A stretch of DNA of 64,000 nt from positions 1 through 64,000 of the forward strand of contig SVOK01000002.1 of assembly GCA_015066445.1 (NCBI GenBank). Direction: 5' to 3'. Made by a program: the position numbers and the translations under genes. Shown here one piece after another: positions 25,298 through 33,813 of this stretch. The DNA comes from Oscillospiraceae bacterium (GTDB taxonomy: Bacteria; Bacillota; Clostridia; Oscillospirales; Acutalibacteraceae). Numbering within the stretch: the stretch's first letter is position 1; each line of letters starts with the position of its first letter. The notes beneath the pieces are model-generated. The model was given only the letters and a program-made list of their open reading frames with translations, was not told where the DNA came from and searched no databases.

Positions 25298-26563
25298 GTG
25301 AATTCACCTTTGGCGGACAGATTAAGACCTAAAATAATAAGCGAGGTTGCAGGACAGAAACATCTTTTATCAGAGGGTAAGGTTCTGCGCCGAATTATCG
25401 ATTCGGGAGAACTGCCTAATCTTATTTTTTACGGTCCTTCGGGCGTTGGAAAAACCACCGTTGCAAATATTATCGCTGAAAACTGCGGCAAAAAGCTCTA
25501 TTATCTTAATGCTACAACCGCTTCAACCGCTGATATCAAAGAAATTATTAACAGCATTGGTACTATTGAGAGTATGGGCGGTATTTTACTCTATCTTGAC
25601 GAGATACAGTATTTTAATAAAAAACAACAGCAGATATTGCTTTCATATATAGAAAACGGTGATATCACACTTATTGCATCTACCACCGAAAACCCATATT
25701 TTTATGTTTACAATGCAATTTTAAGCCGTTCAACTGTTTTTGAGTTCAAAACCCTTTCGAGTGCGGATATTTTTACTGTTTTAGAGCGTGCTATAGGTAT
25801 TTTATCAGCTGAAAAAGGAAAGGCTATAAAAATAAGTGATGAAGCGGTAAGAAAAATTGCAACTGCGGCTGCAGGTGATGTCAGGCGTTCGCTTAATATG
25901 CTGGAGCTTTGCGTGCTTACGGCAGATGTGACCGAGGATATCGCTGTCAGCAATGAAACAATTGAAGAAATACTTGCTTCAAATTCAGTTCGTTATGACC
26001 GTGAGGGTGACGAGCATTACGATATTATTTCGGCTTATCAGAAATCTATGCGAGGTTCTGACCCTGATGCCGCAATTTATTATTTAGGAAGACTTTTAGC
26101 GGCAGGAGATTTGCCAAGTGCCTGCAGAAGACTGCTTGTTTGCGCAAATGAAGATGTCGGTCTTGCCTATCCGCAGATAATACCAATAGTAAAAGCTGCT
26201 GTTGATACAGCTATGATGGTGGGTCTGCCCGAAGCACGCTTACCTTTAGCAAATGCTGTAATTTTGGTGGCTAATTCGCCAAAATCGGTCAGCGCCCATG
26301 ATGCTATTAATGCCGCTATGGCTGATATTGAGCGGGGTATCGGAGGAGATATTCCCCGTCAGCTACAGAATAAGCATTTTGACGGCGAGGATGCCAAGGT
26401 AAAGGGACAGAACTATAAATATCCGCACAGCTTCCCTGGACATTATGTAAACCAACAATATTTGCCCGATAATATCAAGAATAAGAAATATTATAATTAC
26501 GGTGACAATAAAACCGAGCAGAAATTCAAGGAATATTGGGACGCAATAAAGAAAAACAAATAG
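25298..26563 (+). CDS. rarA: Replication-associated recombination protein RarA (MgsA)
   Basis: RarA is an AAA+ clamp-loader-like ATPase that acts at stalled forks. The 421-residue protein starts with the family motif PLADRLRPK and has Walker A GPSGVGKTT (about 46-54), Walker B LLYLDEIQYF (about 96) and the sensor region AAAGDVRRSLNMLE (about 189). The C-terminal tetramer domain contains RYDREGDEHYD (about 231) and the GHYVNQQYLP ending. The start is a GTG in a GC-rich ribosome-binding context; no in-frame ATG fits better. It seems to be expressed from its own promoter. Confidence 0.95.
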   Translation: MNSPLADRLRPKIISEVAGQKHLLSEGKVLRRIIDSGELPNLIFYGPSGVGKTTVANIIAENCGKKLYYLNATTASTADIKEIINSIGTIESMGGILLYLDEIQYFNKKQQQILLSYIENGDITLIASTTENPYFYVYNAILSRSTVFEFKTLSSADIFTVLERAIGILSAEKGKAIKISDEAVRKIATAAAGDVRRSLNMLELCVLTADVTEDIAVSNETIEEILASNSVRYDREGDEHYDIISAYQKSMRGSDPDAAIYYLGRLLAAGDLPSACRRLLVCANEDVGLAYPQIIPIVKAAVDTAMMVGLPEARLPLANAVILVANSPKSVSAHDAINAAMADIERGIGGDIPRQLQNKHFDGEDAKVKGQNYKYPHSFPGHYVNQQYLPDNIKNKKYYNYGDNKTEQKFKEYWDAIKKNK

Positions 26564-26605
26564 TTTTTCTTCTGCTCAAAACAATTATTTTAAGAGAGGT
26601 GCGTA

Positions 26606-27040
26606 ATGAGGGATTATAAGCTACCACGCAAAGCCCTGCTTTTATGGGAATTGAGATTAGCTATTATAGAATTGCTGATTTTGGGAATATGCAGATACTT
26701 TTATTTAAAGCTTTCCTTTTTATATATTGTGAGTATTGTTTTAACGGCTGTTTTTATTATATCCTTAGTATGGTATTTGCCGGCTTTCCTTAAAAGCTAT
26801 AAAATAAGGCTTTCTAAGGACGGAGTTATAATAAGGCGAGGCGTAATAATTAAAAATACCCATATTTTGCCATTTTCTCGCTTAATTTACACACAAACTC
26901 TTGTTACTCCATTGGCAAAGATTTTGAAGCTAAAGGCTATTACTTTAAAAGCCGCACGAAGTACAATTATTGTGCCTGAAATGAGCGCTGAGGATGCAGA
27001 TTGCCTTTTGACCTTGCTTGCAAACGGTGATGAAGAATGA
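26606..27040 (+). CDS. PH-domain membrane protein (YdbS-like)
   Basis: This 144-residue protein has two N-terminal membrane helices (about 15-35 and 40-62) and a bacterial PH (bPH2) domain that begins near YKIRLSKDGVIIRRG (about 73). It resembles YdbS. Its stop overlaps the start of the next, YdbT-like gene by 4 bp. In Bacillus the YdbS/YdbT pair contributes to resistance to certain antimicrobial peptides; that role is only an analogy here. GAGAGGTG precedes the ATG. Confidence 0.8.
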   Translation: MRDYKLPRKALLLWELRLAIIELLILGICRYFYLKLSFLYIVSIVLTAVFIISLVWYLPAFLKSYKIRLSKDGVIIRRGVIIKNTHILPFSRLIYTQTLVTPLAKILKLKAITLKAARSTIIVPEMSAEDADCLLTLLANGDEE

Positions 27041-28461
27041 AAAAGATATTTAAAGCTCATCCTTTAATGATTTTTACTTTTATGAAGCCTTTTTTGTTCG
27101 TATTGGTCTTCCCGTTCATAAAAGCGTTGATACAGTATTTTTTGGATAAACACATAACTGATGTGCTTAGCATAGAGCTTACAATATTTGTAATTTTAAG
27201 TGTAATTGCTTTTTTCAGGTACCGTGCATATAAAATTTACTGTGACGAGGAAAACATAACGGTTAAAACAGGTTTCATATTCAGAAAAACAGCGGTAATA
27301 AAAATATCTAACCTTTCTTCAGTTCAGGTAACTCAAAATCCGATAGAGGCGATTTTTTCTGCTGTTACGGTCTGCATTAATACAGAGGCCGGCACCACAA
27401 ACCGTTCTGATTTCAAGCTTAAGATGTGGAAAAAGGATTATTCCGATTTGATTTCTAAGCTGTATTCGGGCGAAGTTATTTCAAAAGTTCGTTTTTCTGC
27501 GTTACGTGTTGCGATTATGGCGGCGGCAACCTCGTCGGCTTTTTCGGGAATAATTATCGGTGTTCCCTTAATAAACCGAGCCGGTAAGCTTTTAGGAATA
27601 GGCTTAAGCGAAATGCTTTTAGAGGAGCTTAATCACGTTTCTTCAAAAATTGAAACCTATTTTCCGCCTGCGGTTAATACCGCCACTCTTATTTTGTTGC
27701 TGTGTTATGCAGTTTCCTTTGCTTATTCGTTCTTTAAGTATATAAATTTCAAACTGCTTTTAAATGATGAAAAATTAGAGGTGCATACAGGTTTTTTTGT
27801 AAAAATTAAAACCGCTTTTAAAAAAACCTCAGTTAATGACGTAATGATAGTACAGACACCTTTAATGCTGTTTTTACGCAGATATGCAATGAAGGTAAGC
27901 GTTGGCGGCTTTGGTGAGGCTAAGAGCGAATCGCAAATTGTTGTTCCTGCAGGAACTTATAAGGAAATAAAGGGCGATTTTGCCGAATACTTTCCTTTTT
28001 TGTTGCCTTCGGGCAATTCTTTGCGTGCCAAAAGGCATATTCTGATAAAGGGCAGATTTTTATTCTGGCCGTCTATTTATTTATTATTAATTCTTGGCGC
28101 CTCGATAACTTCCTGCTTTTTGTTTAATGAATTTACGCGATTTATTTTCTTTGTTACAATAGTTTTGCTATGCGTTGTGTTTTACTATGCTTATATCTGC
28201 CTGTTTGAATATGAGTACGGTAAACTGAAGTTTGGCGACAGTGTAATGGCAAAAAGCACAAAGGGATTCCGTACTTGCCGACTTTATTGTCCAAAAGAAA
28301 AAATAGGCGAGATTAAAATCACGAGATTTTTCACTGATTTTTATTACAAAACCTGCCGTGTGAGGATTACCGTTCGTTCTGAGGGTGCGGACACTATGAG
28401 AGTGCGTCATCTTAATTATTATGAGGTAATAAAAGAAATTTACCGAACTTTTGATTTATAA
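27037..28461 (+). CDS. PH-domain membrane protein (YdbT-like)
   Basis: This 474-residue protein alternates pairs of membrane helices with three bacterial PH (bPH2) domains. The first begins near YKIYCDEENITVKTG (about 66), the second near LLNDEKLEVHTGF (about 244) and the third near FEYEYGKLKFGDS (about 389). This is the YdbT architecture. It is translationally coupled to the shorter YdbS-like gene (ATGA overlap). Its end is followed by a 36-bp palindrome that contains a parS site and may also stop transcription. Confidence 0.82.
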   Translation: MKKIFKAHPLMIFTFMKPFLFVLVFPFIKALIQYFLDKHITDVLSIELTIFVILSVIAFFRYRAYKIYCDEENITVKTGFIFRKTAVIKISNLSSVQVTQNPIEAIFSAVTVCINTEAGTTNRSDFKLKMWKKDYSDLISKLYSGEVISKVRFSALRVAIMAAATSSAFSGIIIGVPLINRAGKLLGIGLSEMLLEELNHVSSKIETYFPPAVNTATLILLLCYAVSFAYSFFKYINFKLLLNDEKLEVHTGFFVKIKTAFKKTSVNDVMIVQTPLMLFLRRYAMKVSVGGFGEAKSESQIVVPAGTYKEIKGDFAEYFPFLLPSGNSLRAKRHILIKGRFLFWPSIYLLLILGASITSCFLFNEFTRFIFFVTIVLLCVVFYYAYICLFEYEYGKLKFGDSVMAKSTKGFRTCRLYCPKEKIGEIKITRFFTDFYYKTCRVRITVRSEGADTMRVRHLNYYEVIKEIYRTFDL

Positions 28462-28484
28462 GAATAAGTTTGATAATTTTGCAG

Positions 28485-28520
28485 AAAATAAGAATGTTTC
28501 ACGTGAAACATTCTTATTTT
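28485..28520. promoter_or_regulatory. parS: parS site 1 within a 36-bp perfect palindrome
   Basis: TGTTTCACGTGAAACA at 28495-28510 is the exact ParB-binding parS consensus. The symmetry continues outward to a perfect 36-bp palindrome at 28485-28520, flanked by TTG on the right. The extension, with its T-rich right arm, means it could also act as a transcript end for the upstream gene. The parAB genes are 0.5 kb away. Confidence 0.95.
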
Positions 28521-28535
28521 TTGTGAGGAACATAT

Positions 28536-28904
28536 ATGGATATTTTTATAAGTTGCTTAAAGGCTTTTTTGGTGGGCGGGTTTATTTGCCTTATAGGTCA
28601 GGTGTTAATAGATTATACGAAACTTACTCCTGCAAGAATACTTGTAAGTTTTGTGGTGAGCGGCGTTATACTGACAGCTATAGGGATTTATGAACCGATA
28701 GTCGAATTTGCAGAAGCGGGTGCCACAGTTCCGCTTACAGGCTTTGGATACAGTCTTGCAACGGGTGTTAAGGAAGCGGTTAAGGAATACGGTCTTATAG
28801 GTGCGCTTTCTGGCGGTATTACTGCTACCTCCGCAGGAATTGCCGCTTCGGTAACATTCGGCTTTATAATGGCACTGTTATTCAAATCGGGAGACAAAAC
28901 TTAA
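28536..28904 (+). CDS. SpoVAE-like spore membrane protein
   Basis: This 122-residue membrane protein resembles SpoVAE (SpoVAEb). Diagnostic stretches are GGFICLIGQVLIDYTKLTPA (about 14-33) and the C-terminal hydrophobic repeat after GATVPLTGFGYSLATG (about 63). SpoVA proteins form the channel for dipicolinic acid in spores. Normally spoVAC, spoVAD and spoVAE are adjacent; here the gene stands alone between a PH-domain gene and parA, with a parS site in front. It has its own hairpin terminator at 28920-28944. Confidence 0.85.
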   Translation: MDIFISCLKAFLVGGFICLIGQVLIDYTKLTPARILVSFVVSGVILTAIGIYEPIVEFAEAGATVPLTGFGYSLATGVKEAVKEYGLIGALSGGITATSAGIAASVTFGFIMALLFKSGDKT

Positions 28905-28919
28905 TATTATACAAAATTT

Positions 28920-28944
28920 GGCTGAAAGATTTTATCTTTCAGCC
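28920..28944 (+). terminator. Hairpin after the spoVAE-like gene
   Basis: GGCTGAAAGAT and ATCTTTCAGCC form an 11-bp perfect stem with a TTT loop. The downstream tail is only moderately T-rich (ACTAATATTTTC). Confidence 0.6.
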
Positions 28945-28956
28945 ACTAATATTTTC

Positions 28957-28985
28957 TTTACAAATATATTATGTGTTGGTATAAT
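28957..28985 (+). promoter_or_regulatory. parAB promoter
   Basis: TTTACA (28957-28962) and TATAAT (28980-28985) are 17 bp apart. The second parS site lies just downstream in the leader, so ParB binding could repress the operon. Confidence 0.65.
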
Positions 28986-29013
28986 TAAAAATACGAACTT
29001 TAAAATACAGTAA

Positions 29014-29029
29014 TGTTTCACGTGAAACA
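29014..29029. promoter_or_regulatory. parS: parS site 2
   Basis: TGTTTCACGTGAAACA is an exact parS match, between the parAB promoter and the parA ribosome binding site. Its ATG-like start in the same frame as parA makes a false N-terminal extension (MFHVKH). Confidence 0.95.
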
Positions 29030-29060
29030 TTTTAAACGAGTTATTAATCGGAGGGCCAAA

Positions 29061-29831
29061 ATGGGCAAAATTATATCAATAGTTAACCAAAAAGGCGGCG
29101 TTGGTAAGACCACAACGGCGGTAAACCTTGCTTCTGCGATAGGAATTGCGGGCAAAAAGGTGTTGCTTATAGATGCCGACCCGCAGGGAAATTCAACAAG
29201 CGGATACGGAATTAACAAAAAAACCACAAAAATCACCTCGTATGAGCTACTGATAGGAAAAGGAACTGCAGAAGCGGCAGCAATTGAAACAGAATATAAA
29301 AATGTAGATATCGTGCCGTCTTCAATGAATTTAGCGGCTGCCGAGGTTGAGCTTATTGAAATTGAACACCGAGAGGCACAGCTGAAAATGGCGCTTGCAA
29401 CTGCCAGAGAAAAATATGATTACATATTTATTGACTGTCCGCCATCTTTGGGACTCATAACAATTAATTCACTTAATGCAAGCGATACGGTTCTTGTGCC
29501 CATACAGTGCGAATACTTTGCGCTTGAAGGTCTTTCTCAGCTTATGGCAACCGTCCGTCAGGTAAAGAGGCTTTATAATCCAACCCTTGAAATAGAGGGA
29601 ATAGTGCTTACTATGTATGACGGAAGACTTAATCTCACAGGTCAGGTTGTGGGAGAGGTTAAAAAATATTTTGCAGATAAGCTTTACAAAACCGCTATTC
29701 CAAGGGCGGTAAGACTTTCCGAAGCTCCAAGCTACGGTATGCCTATTCAGTATTACGACAAGCGCTCAAAAGGAGCAAATGCCTACAACGATTTGGCAAA
29801 AGAATTTTTAAAGAAGAACAGGAGACGTTAA
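29061..29831 (+). CDS. parA: Chromosome partitioning ATPase ParA (Soj)
   Basis: ParA is a deviant Walker ATPase that binds DNA nonspecifically and works with ParB in origin segregation and DnaA control. The 256-residue protein opens with the Walker A motif KGGVGKTT (11-18), followed by [11 protein letters not shown] (about 40) and FIDCPPSLG (about 121). The open frame runs back to 29013 through the parS site, but GGAGGG at 29050-29055 and homology of the N-terminus fix the ATG at 29061. It is followed by parB after a single base. Confidence 0.96.
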   Translation: MGKIISIVNQKGGVGKTTTAVNLASAIGIAGKKVLLIDADPQGNSTSGYGINKKTTKITSYELLIGKGTAEAAAIETEYKNVDIVPSSMNLAAAEVELIEIEHREAQLKMALATAREKYDYIFIDCPPSLGLITINSLNASDTVLVPIQCEYFALEGLSQLMATVRQVKRLYNPTLEIEGIVLTMYDGRLNLTGQVVGEVKKYFADKLYKTAIPRAVRLSEAPSYGMPIQYYDKRSKGANAYNDLAKEFLKKNRRR

Positions 29832-29832
29832 A

Positions 29833-30681
29833 ATGGCAGCTAAAAAAGGCGGACTTGGAAAGGGACTCGACACCCTTTTTAATGAGAATGCAACCGATAA
29901 TGAGGGTGCTGTTACCCTTAATATAAATGAGATTGAGCCTAACCGAAATCAGCCCCGAAAGGACTTTGATGAGGGTGCTTTAAATGAGCTTGCGGATAGC
30001 ATCGCAAGGCATGGTCTTATACAACCTATTGTGGTTCGTCCAAATTTAGATGGAACATATATGATTATTGCAGGTGAACGCCGTTGGCGAGCCTGCCGCA
30101 TTGCAGGGGTTGCAGAGGTGCCTGTAATTATAAAGGAAACTGATGATAAAACCCTTATGGAGCTGGCTCTTATTGAGAATTTACAGCGTGAGGATTTAAA
30201 CCCTGTTGAAGAAGCCTTGGGTTACAAGGCGCTGATTGAAGATTTTTCTCTCACTCAAGAAGAGGTTGCCCACCGAATGGGTAAATCGAGAAGCGCTGTT
30301 ACCAATGCGCTCAGACTTTTGGCTCTTAACGAGGCTGAACTTGAAGCTCTCAGAAAAGGAATGATTACCGCAGGTCACGCAAGAGCGCTGTTATCCTGCG
30401 AGAATGAGGAGACGAGACAAAAGCTTCTTATTTTGGCTGTAGAGGGCGCATCTGTGCGTGAGCTTGAGCGAATGGCAAGCTTCGGCAAAAAGGGTGGCTC
30501 TGTTAAAAAGGCCGAAAAAACTAAGCCTAATTTTTATAGTGAGGTAGAATTATCTCTTAAAAACGAAATTGGTAGAAAGGTTAACATAAAACCGACAGGC
30601 AAAGGCAAAGGTACACTTACAATTGAGTTCTACAGCGACAAGGAATTAACCGAATTTGCCAAGAAATTAGCAGGAGAATAA
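29833..30681 (+). CDS. parB: Chromosome partitioning protein ParB (Spo0J)
   Basis: ParB is a CTP-dependent DNA clamp that loads at parS and spreads. The 282-residue protein has an N-terminal ParA-interacting LGKGLDTLF (8-16), the NRNQPRKDFDE box (about 37-47), the CTP-binding GERRWRA (81-87) and a central helix-turn-helix, LTQEEVAHRMGKSRSAV (about 141-157). The C-terminal dimer domain closes the protein. Two cognate parS sites lie 0.8 and 1.3 kb upstream. Confidence 0.96.
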   Translation: MAAKKGGLGKGLDTLFNENATDNEGAVTLNINEIEPNRNQPRKDFDEGALNELADSIARHGLIQPIVVRPNLDGTYMIIAGERRWRACRIAGVAEVPVIIKETDDKTLMELALIENLQREDLNPVEEALGYKALIEDFSLTQEEVAHRMGKSRSAVTNALRLLALNEAELEALRKGMITAGHARALLSCENEETRQKLLILAVEGASVRELERMASFGKKGGSVKKAEKTKPNFYSEVELSLKNEIGRKVNIKPTGKGKGTLTIEFYSDKELTEFAKKLAGE

Positions 30682-30785
30682 TTTTATTAGAAATTTGGAT
30701 TTATATATTTTAAAAGCAGTAATCCGCATTAACAAGTTTACATAATACTGCCGATTTTTCTTCTGAATTATTTAGGTCTTAAGCA

Positions 30786-30814
30786 TTGACTTATTTTTTT
30801 CAGTATGATATAAT
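30786..30814 (+). promoter_or_regulatory. SCIFF peptide promoter
   Basis: TTGACT (30786-30791) and TATAAT (30809-30814) are 17 bp apart, close to consensus. The 5' leader is about 28 nt and carries the TTGGAGG ribosome binding site. Confidence 0.65.
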
Positions 30815-30848
30815 ATTTAAAAATATTAACCCTTGGAGGAAAACTAAT

Positions 30849-30995
30849 ATGAAGCGTATCCAGACTTTAGATACTAAGAATCTTTGTGAAAGTGCTAAGA
30901 ATGGCGGTTGCGGCGAATGCCAGACTTCCTGCCAGTCTGCTTGCAAGACCAGCTGCGGTATTGCAAATCAGGAATGCGAAAACGAAAATAAGTAA
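30849..30995 (+). CDS. SCIFF ranthipeptide precursor
   Basis: This 48-residue peptide matches the SCIFF family (six cysteines in forty-five residues), the substrate of a radical SAM maturase that makes Cys-to-alpha- or gamma-carbon thioether bonds. The core CGECQTSCQSACKTSCG with a last Cys at 43 is essentially the family consensus. A seventh Cys is present at position 13 in the leader. The open frame extends upstream to 30786, but TTGGAGG and the conserved MKRIQTL leader set the start at 30849. The maturase gene follows after a terminator-like hairpin. Confidence 0.95.
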   Translation: MKRIQTLDTKNLCESAKNGGCGECQTSCQSACKTSCGIANQECENENK

Positions 30996-31018
30996 TTATT
31001 TGAGCTTTCAAAAAATGC

Positions 31019-31048
31019 AAATGCCGCCTTTTTGGCGGCATTTTTTAT
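31019..31048 (+). terminator. Attenuating terminator between SCIFF and its maturase
   Basis: ATGCCGCC and GGCGGCAT form an 8-bp stem with a TTTTT loop followed by TTTTTTAT. It sits between the peptide gene and the maturase gene, so partial read-through would give much more peptide message than enzyme message. Confidence 0.8.
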
Positions 31049-31063
31049 GAGAAGGGAAAAATT

Positions 31064-32446
31064 ATGATTCATTGCTATAAATTAGGCGGTCTTAATATCG
31101 TGCTTGATGTATACTCAGGCTCGGTGCATCTTGTTGACGAGGTGGCTTATGATATTATTGAGATGTATGAAACCAAGTCGAAAGAGGAAATAACCGCCGC
31201 AATACTTAAAAAATACAACGGCAGAGAGGATATAACCGCTGAGGAAATATCCGACTGTTTAGATGATATAGAGGAGCTTAAAAAGGCGGGAAAGCTTTTC
31301 AAAGAGGATACCTTTGAGCCGATGGCAGGGGATTTGAAGAAAAAGAGCGCAGGTATTGTAAAGGCACTTTGCCTGCACGTGGCGCACACCTGTAATCTTA
31401 ACTGTTCCTATTGCTTTGCAAGTCAGGGAAAATACCATGGTGACAGAGCTATAATGAGCCTTGAAGTGGGCAAAAGAGCGCTTGATTTCCTTATTGAAAA
31501 CTCGGGTACACGCCGAAATCTTGAGGTTGATTTCTTCGGCGGTGAGCCGCTTATGAATTTCGAGATGATAAAGGAATTAGTAGCCTATGCCCGTGTGAGA
31601 GAAAAGGAAGCTAATAAAAACTTCCGTTTCACTCTTACAACTAACGGAGTTCTGGTGGACGACGATGTAATTGACTTTGCAAACAAAGAAATGAGCAATG
31701 TAGTGCTTAGTCTTGACGGCAGAAAAGAAATTCACGACCGTTATAGAGTTGATTTTGCAGGTAACGGCAGTTGGGAGAAAATTGTTCCCAAATTTCAGCG
31801 TTTTGTTGAAAAAAGAGGCAATAAAAATTATTATATGCGAGGCACATTTACCCACGCTAACCCCGATTTTTTAAAGGATATTGAAGAAATGCTCGCTTTA
31901 GGCTTTACCGAGCTTAGTATGGAGCCGGTTGTTGGCGCTCCTGATGAGCCTTCGGCTTTAACCAAAGAGGATTTGCCCATTGTTATGGAGCAATACGAGA
32001 AATTGGCAGAATTAATGCTTAAAAAGTACCAAGAGGGCAAGCCCTTTACATTTTATCATTATATGCTTGACCTTAAAAGCGGTCCTTGCATTTACAAGCG
32101 AATTTCGGGTTGCGGAAGCGGTACAGAATATATGGCGGTTACCCCTTGGGGTGATCTGTACCCTTGTCATCAGTTTGTGGGTGAGGAAAAGTTTAAGTTA
32201 GGTAATGTATGGACAGGCGTAGATAACACCGATATGCAGGACGAATTTGCCGCTTGTAATGTTTATACCCGTCCGGAGTGCAGGGATTGTTGGGCAAAGC
32301 TTTATTGTTCAGGCGGTTGTGCCGCAAACGCTTATCACGCAACAGGATCTGTAAACGGAATTTACAGCTATGGCTGTGAGCTTTTCAGAAAACGAATGGA
32401 ATGTGCTATTATGCTTGAAGCCGCAAAGACAGTGGGAAAAGAGTAA
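31064..32446 (+). CDS. SCIFF radical SAM maturase
   Basis: This 460-residue radical SAM enzyme forms the thioether cross-links in SCIFF. The N-terminal 80 residues look like a peptide-recognition (RRE) domain. The radical SAM cluster motif is C110-xxx-C114-xx-C117 (CNLNCSYC), followed by FFGGEPLMNF (about 152-161). The C-terminal SPASM/twitch region supplies many cysteines (about 340-450, with CRDCWAKLYCSGGC) for two auxiliary 4Fe-4S clusters. It lies directly behind the SCIFF gene. Its stop overlaps the next gene by one base. Confidence 0.95.
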   Translation: MIHCYKLGGLNIVLDVYSGSVHLVDEVAYDIIEMYETKSKEEITAAILKKYNGREDITAEEISDCLDDIEELKKAGKLFKEDTFEPMAGDLKKKSAGIVKALCLHVAHTCNLNCSYCFASQGKYHGDRAIMSLEVGKRALDFLIENSGTRRNLEVDFFGGEPLMNFEMIKELVAYARVREKEANKNFRFTLTTNGVLVDDDVIDFANKEMSNVVLSLDGRKEIHDRYRVDFAGNGSWEKIVPKFQRFVEKRGNKNYYMRGTFTHANPDFLKDIEEMLALGFTELSMEPVVGAPDEPSALTKEDLPIVMEQYEKLAELMLKKYQEGKPFTFYHYMLDLKSGPCIYKRISGCGSGTEYMAVTPWGDLYPCHQFVGEEKFKLGNVWTGVDNTDMQDEFAACNVYTRPECRDCWAKLYCSGGCAANAYHATGSVNGIYSYGCELFRKRMECAIMLEAAKTVGKE

Positions 32447-33795
32447 TGACTACGCCTATTGTTGATTTTGTGAGGAATTATGCCGCTAAAAAGGCATTAA
32501 GACTGCATATGCCCGGTCATAAGGGTAACAGTGTTTTAGGAATTGAAGCCCTTGATATTACTGAAATAGAGGGCGCAGATGTTTTATATAACGCAAAAGG
32601 TATTATAAAGCAAAGCGAGGATAACGCCGCTAAAGTTTTCGGCAGTGCAAAAACGGTGTACTCAACCGAAGGCTCGTCTCTTAGTATCAGGGCAATGCTT
32701 TATCTTACAAAAATTTATGGTAATACTAAGAATAAAAGACCGTTTATTGCCGCAGGAAGAAATGCGCATAAAACCTTTATTACAGCGGCGGCGCTTATGG
32801 ATTTTGAGATTGACTGGCTATTGCCTTCCGACGCAGATACCCTTATTTCCTGTAATATAACGCCTCGGTTTTTAGAGGAATATTTTAAAAATTCCACAGA
32901 AAAGCCCTTGGCGGTTTATGTGACAAACCCTGATTATCTTGGCAATACGCTTGATATAGCCGCCTTATCTGAGGTTTGCAAGAAGTACAACTCACTGTTG
33001 CTTGTGGATAATGCTCACGGCGCATATTTAAGCTTTTTGCCTGAAAATTTACACCCGATAGCGCAGGGAGCGGATATGTGCTGTGATTCGGCGCATAAAA
33101 CTCTGCCTGTTTTAACGGGAGGCGCGTATCTTCATATAAGCTGTGATGCACCGAAGCTGTTTTTAAATCAGGCGGAAAATGCGATGTCGGTCTTTGCTTC
33201 AACAAGCCCTTCTTACCTGATTTTACAGTCGCTTGATATGGCGAATAAATATTTAAGCGATGGCTACAGTGAGCGGCTTTGCGCCTTTACAGAAAAAACC
33301 GAACAGCTTAAAAAGGAGCTTAAAGAAATTGGATATAAGCTTTACGGTGACGAGCCATTGAAGCTGACAATAGCTCCAAAAAGCTTTGGTTATACGGGCT
33401 GCGAATTAGCAGAAATTCTTGAAGAAAAAGGTATAGTATGCGAATTTGACGATCCGGATTTTGTGGTAATGATGCTAAGCTGTGATATGGGTGAAAAAGG
33501 GCTTACTTTTTTAAGAAATGCCTTGTCAGGGATTGAAAGAAAAGCGGAAATAACCGCAAAGCCTCCTCGGGTTAGAGCTTATAAAAAGCAGATGTCGCTT
33601 GAAAAAGCAATTTTTTCTCCAAATGAGGAGCTTCCTGTTAAGGAATGCTGCGGCAGAACCTTAGCAACAGCCTCGGTAAACTGTCCCCCTGCGATACCGA
33701 TTGTGGTTTGCGGGGAGGAGATAACAGACGAGGCAATAGAATGTTTCGAGTATTATGGAATTAAATCCTGCTCTGTGGTAACAGAGTTAAAATAA
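32446..33795 (+). CDS. Orn/Lys/Arg decarboxylase-like PLP enzyme
   Basis: This 449-residue fold-type I PLP enzyme is of the basic amino-acid decarboxylase family (YaaO/SpeA-like). The N-terminus has the family LRLHMPGHKG (about 18-27). The cofactor lysine is K218 in DSAHKTLP, with D188 and H191 in VDNAHGAY. It lacks the N-terminal wing domain of the large E. coli enzymes, which is usual for Gram-positive members. The substrate (Arg, Lys or Orn) cannot be told. It overlaps the SCIFF maturase by one base. Confidence 0.85.
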   Translation: MTTPIVDFVRNYAAKKALRLHMPGHKGNSVLGIEALDITEIEGADVLYNAKGIIKQSEDNAAKVFGSAKTVYSTEGSSLSIRAMLYLTKIYGNTKNKRPFIAAGRNAHKTFITAAALMDFEIDWLLPSDADTLISCNITPRFLEEYFKNSTEKPLAVYVTNPDYLGNTLDIAALSEVCKKYNSLLLVDNAHGAYLSFLPENLHPIAQGADMCCDSAHKTLPVLTGGAYLHISCDAPKLFLNQAENAMSVFASTSPSYLILQSLDMANKYLSDGYSERLCAFTEKTEQLKKELKEIGYKLYGDEPLKLTIAPKSFGYTGCELAEILEEKGIVCEFDDPDFVVMMLSCDMGEKGLTFLRNALSGIERKAEITAKPPRVRAYKKQMSLEKAIFSPNEELPVKECCGRTLATASVNCPPAIPIVVCGEEITDEAIECFEYYGIKSCSVVTELK

Positions 33796-33813
33796 TAAGC
33801 AAAGGAAAAATTT

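Noticed and set aside
29013-29060. N-terminal extension of ParA from the ATG at 29013
   Set aside because: It reads through parS; GGAGGG and family alignment place the start at 29061.
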